Source: Atopobium sp.
GTDB lineage: Bacteria > Actinomycetota > Coriobacteriia > Coriobacteriales > Atopobiaceae
DNA length: 7,461 nucleotides
Direction of reading: 5' to 3'
Assembly (NCBI GenBank): GCA_015259045.1
Contig: JABZHD010000047.1
Coordinates: 1 to 7,461 of the forward strand
The translations under genes and the position numbers were made by a program. Of this stretch, positions 6,590 through 7,461 are shown one piece after another. Numbering within the stretch: the stretch's first letter is position 1; every line of letters begins with the position of its first letter. The notes beneath the pieces are model-generated. The model was given only the letters and a program-made list of their open reading frames with translations. It had not been told where the DNA came from and searched no databases.

Positions 6590-6629
6590 GTTAGTTAAAG
6601 CTAACAAACTTCCAACTGAACGGAGTTCA
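6590..6629 (+). promoter_or_regulatory. Small hairpins in the 5' leader, one placing the Shine-Dalgarno in its loop
   Basis: GTTAGT (6590-6595) pairs with GCTAAC (6600-6605), including one T-G wobble. Next, TGAAC (6617-6621) pairs with GTTCA (6625-6629) around GGA, so the GGAG ribosome site (6622-6625) of the methyltransferase gene lies in the loop and closing pair. An alternative pairing of CAGTT (6588-6592) with AACTG (6614-6618) competes with both hairpins. This could modulate translation, but stems this short arise easily by chance. Confidence 0.25.
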
Positions 6630-6633
6630 TCGA

Positions 6634-7134
6634 ATGCCTGCTCAGAATAAGGAGAAAGATCACCTTCCGGTACTTGGCGTCGGTCCTGCTTACGTGATTG
6701 TCATCACGGTGTTGACAGTTGCATGCATTACCCTGTCTAAACTGGGAATTCTTCCGTATCTTCGCATCCGAGCCACAGTCGGCGTGATGCACACCGTGGG
6801 CACGGCTTTTCTGATTGTGGGCATCTGGCTGTGGGTTTCCGCTGCCATCAAAGAAAAACTTCGCGAGAAAATCATCGCAAATCAGCTGGTAACCACTGGT
6901 GTTTATGCGCTGGTAAGAAACCCTATCTACTCCGCATTTGCGTTTGTTATGTCGGGCGCCGCTTTGCTTTCAAGCAACCTTTATCTACTGCCGCTGCCGC
7001 TTGTGTTTTGGGCGCTTTTAACTGTGATGATGAAGGCTACGGAGGAGAAGTGGCTTCTCGAGCAATTTGGCGATGAGTACAGAGAGTACTGCAAGCGAGT
7101 TAATCGCTGCATTCCGTGGTTTCCCAAGCGCTAA
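6634..7134 (+). CDS. ICMT/PEMT-like integral membrane methyltransferase family protein
   Basis: A 166-residue membrane protein of the isoprenylcysteine carboxyl methyltransferase / phospholipid methyltransferase fold. Family marks: LVTTGVYALVRNPIYSAF (85-102) holding the G-x-Y-x-x-x-R-x-P core, and EEKWLLEQFGDEYREYCKRV (137-156) followed by RCIPWF, the conserved C-terminal part that binds S-adenosylmethionine and the lipid head. Predicted membrane helices: about 16-36, 49-71, and a closely packed pair 98-115 and 116-134. The start at 6634 has GGAG (6622-6625) 8 nt upstream. Such proteins are common in bacteria without a known prenylated CaaX substrate; the acceptor (lipid, isoprenoid or peptide) is unknown. 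It is a single-gene unit, transcribed away from the SIMPL gene and closed by the terminator at 7200. Confidence 0.85.
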   Translation: MPAQNKEKDHLPVLGVGPAYVIVITVLTVACITLSKLGILPYLRIRATVGVMHTVGTAFLIVGIWLWVSAAIKEKLREKIIANQLVTTGVYALVRNPIYSAFAFVMSGAALLSSNLYLLPLPLVFWALLTVMMKATEEKWLLEQFGDEYREYCKRVNRCIPWFPKR

Positions 7135-7139
7135 CGTTT

Positions 7140-7187
7140 AACGTGAACATTTACGTGAATATTCACGTGGATATTAACGTGACCATT
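7140..7187. repeat. Four tandem copies of a 12-bp ACGTG unit
   Basis: Exact 12-nt periodicity just after the methyltransferase stop: AACGTGAACATT (7140-7151), TACGTGAATATT (7152-7163), CACGTGGATATT (7164-7175), AACGTGACCATT (7176-7187). The invariant parts are ACGTG at unit positions 2-6 and ATT at 10-12. Units 2 and 3 together contain a perfect 16-bp palindrome, ACGTGAATATTCACGT (7153-7168). It lies between a stop codon and a terminator, thus in the 3' untranslated part of the transcript. No ORF accounts for it. It could be an array of protein-binding sites or a remnant of slippage. Confidence 0.8.
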
Positions 7188-7199
7188 TGCTTTTATTCG

Positions 7200-7240
7200 A
7201 GCCCCAGCCTCATAGTTGAGCTGGGGCTTGTTTGATTTTC
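7200..7240 (+). terminator. Rho-independent terminator after the methyltransferase gene
   Basis: AGCCCCAGC (7200-7208) pairs fully with GCTGGGGCT (7220-7228); after one unpaired C the stem continues TCA/TGA around a TAGT loop. A T-rich run follows (TGTTTGATTTT, 7229-7239). This is a standard intrinsic terminator on the + strand, 65 nt after the stop codon. Confidence 0.88.
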
Positions 7241-7279
7241 TCGCTATATAAATACTTTTACGAAGCGGCTATGATATAC

Positions 7280-7325
7280 ATACGTCCGCGAGGCATGCTT
7301 GTGTCGTGCCTGCTCTATATACGTC
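7280..7325 (+). promoter_or_regulatory. Leader of the last gene: hairpin flanked by ATACGTC repeats
   Basis: AGGCATG (7291-7297) pairs with CGTGCCT (7305-7311) with one T-G wobble around a 7-nt loop. The hairpin is flanked by ATACGTC at 7280-7286 and 7319-7325. The A/T-rich stretch just before it (TATGATATACA, 7270-7280) is the likely promoter area for the gene starting at 7379, although no good -35 hexamer is seen. A regulatory role is inference from position only. Confidence 0.28.
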
Positions 7326-7378
7326 ACGCTAGTTTGTCAGTGCTTGTACCTGCTGCTTCATGAGAAACGAGAGATGCG

Positions 7379-7461
7379 ATGCTGGATATTCGTCGTGTTT
7401 TGGCAAGTGCGCCCAAAAAGCATACGGAGGAGACGCTTAATTCTCTGACGACTGTTTGGGG
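7379..7461 (+). CDS. Start of an unidentified gene (5' partial, cut by the window end)
   Basis: An open frame from ATG 7379 runs to the last base: 27 complete codons beginning MLDIRRVLASAPKKHTEETL and ending in SLTTVWG. GAGAG (7369-7373), 5 nt upstream, is a plausible ribosome site. The other nearby ATG (7374) reads into a stop after 24 codons. It follows a terminator and a 138-nt leader, so it probably begins a new transcription unit. Too little sequence remains to assign a family. Confidence 0.6.
   Translation, partial: MLDIRRVLASAPKKHTEETLNSLTTVW

Overview
The window looks like a chromosomal segment of a Gram-positive bacterium of medium GC content. A monoderm host is inferred because the MacA-like adaptor has one N-terminal membrane anchor behind a long cytoplasmic extension and no outer-membrane partner gene is nearby. 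The Ala/Gly-rich tails and codon use would suit a mid-GC member of the Coriobacteriia (Atopobium/Lancefieldella-like). That taxonomic guess is inference; no rRNA or other marker gene is present to fix it.

Layout: (1) 1-258 is a leader with small hairpins and mini-ORFs. (2) 259-1746 (+) encodes an ABC-F type ATPase, i.e. two nucleotide-binding domains and no membrane segment, with more A/T-ending and AGA codons than the genes after it. (3) 1942-5501 (+) is a compact three-gene operon: membrane-anchored HlyD/MacA-like adaptor, MacB/LolD-class ATPase, and MacB_PCD/FtsX permease. Its junctions are 3 nt and a 4-nt ATGA overlap, so this is a complete tripartite MacAB/YknXYZ-like exporter. (4) 5502-5656 is a convergent intergenic stretch with a phased 18-bp repeat and a strong hairpin. 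(5) 5657-6346 (-) is a SIMPL-domain (DUF541) protein without signal peptide. (6) 6347-6633 is a divergent control region with two adjacent dyads. (7) 6634-7134 (+) is a small integral-membrane ICMT/PEMT-like methyltransferase. (8) 7140-7187 holds four tandem copies of a 12-bp ACGTG-containing unit, followed by a good rho-independent terminator. (9) 7379-7461 (+) is the first 27 codons of a gene running out of the window.

Functionally, the exporter operon is the coherent unit: the ATPase and permease form the energised membrane core and the adaptor is the extracytoplasmic part. The ABC-F gene beside it could make this a combined resistance neighbourhood (ribosome protection plus export), but the two are separated by 195 nt, differ in codon use, and nothing in the sequence names a drug or substrate. 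The SIMPL and methyltransferase genes have no evident mechanistic link to the exporter. I see no RNA gene, CRISPR array, transposase or phage gene. The most unusual non-coding structures are the 12-bp repeat at 7140-7187, the phased GCTTGC repeat at 5521-5591 and the dyads at 6443-6488. No clearly new biological system is visible.
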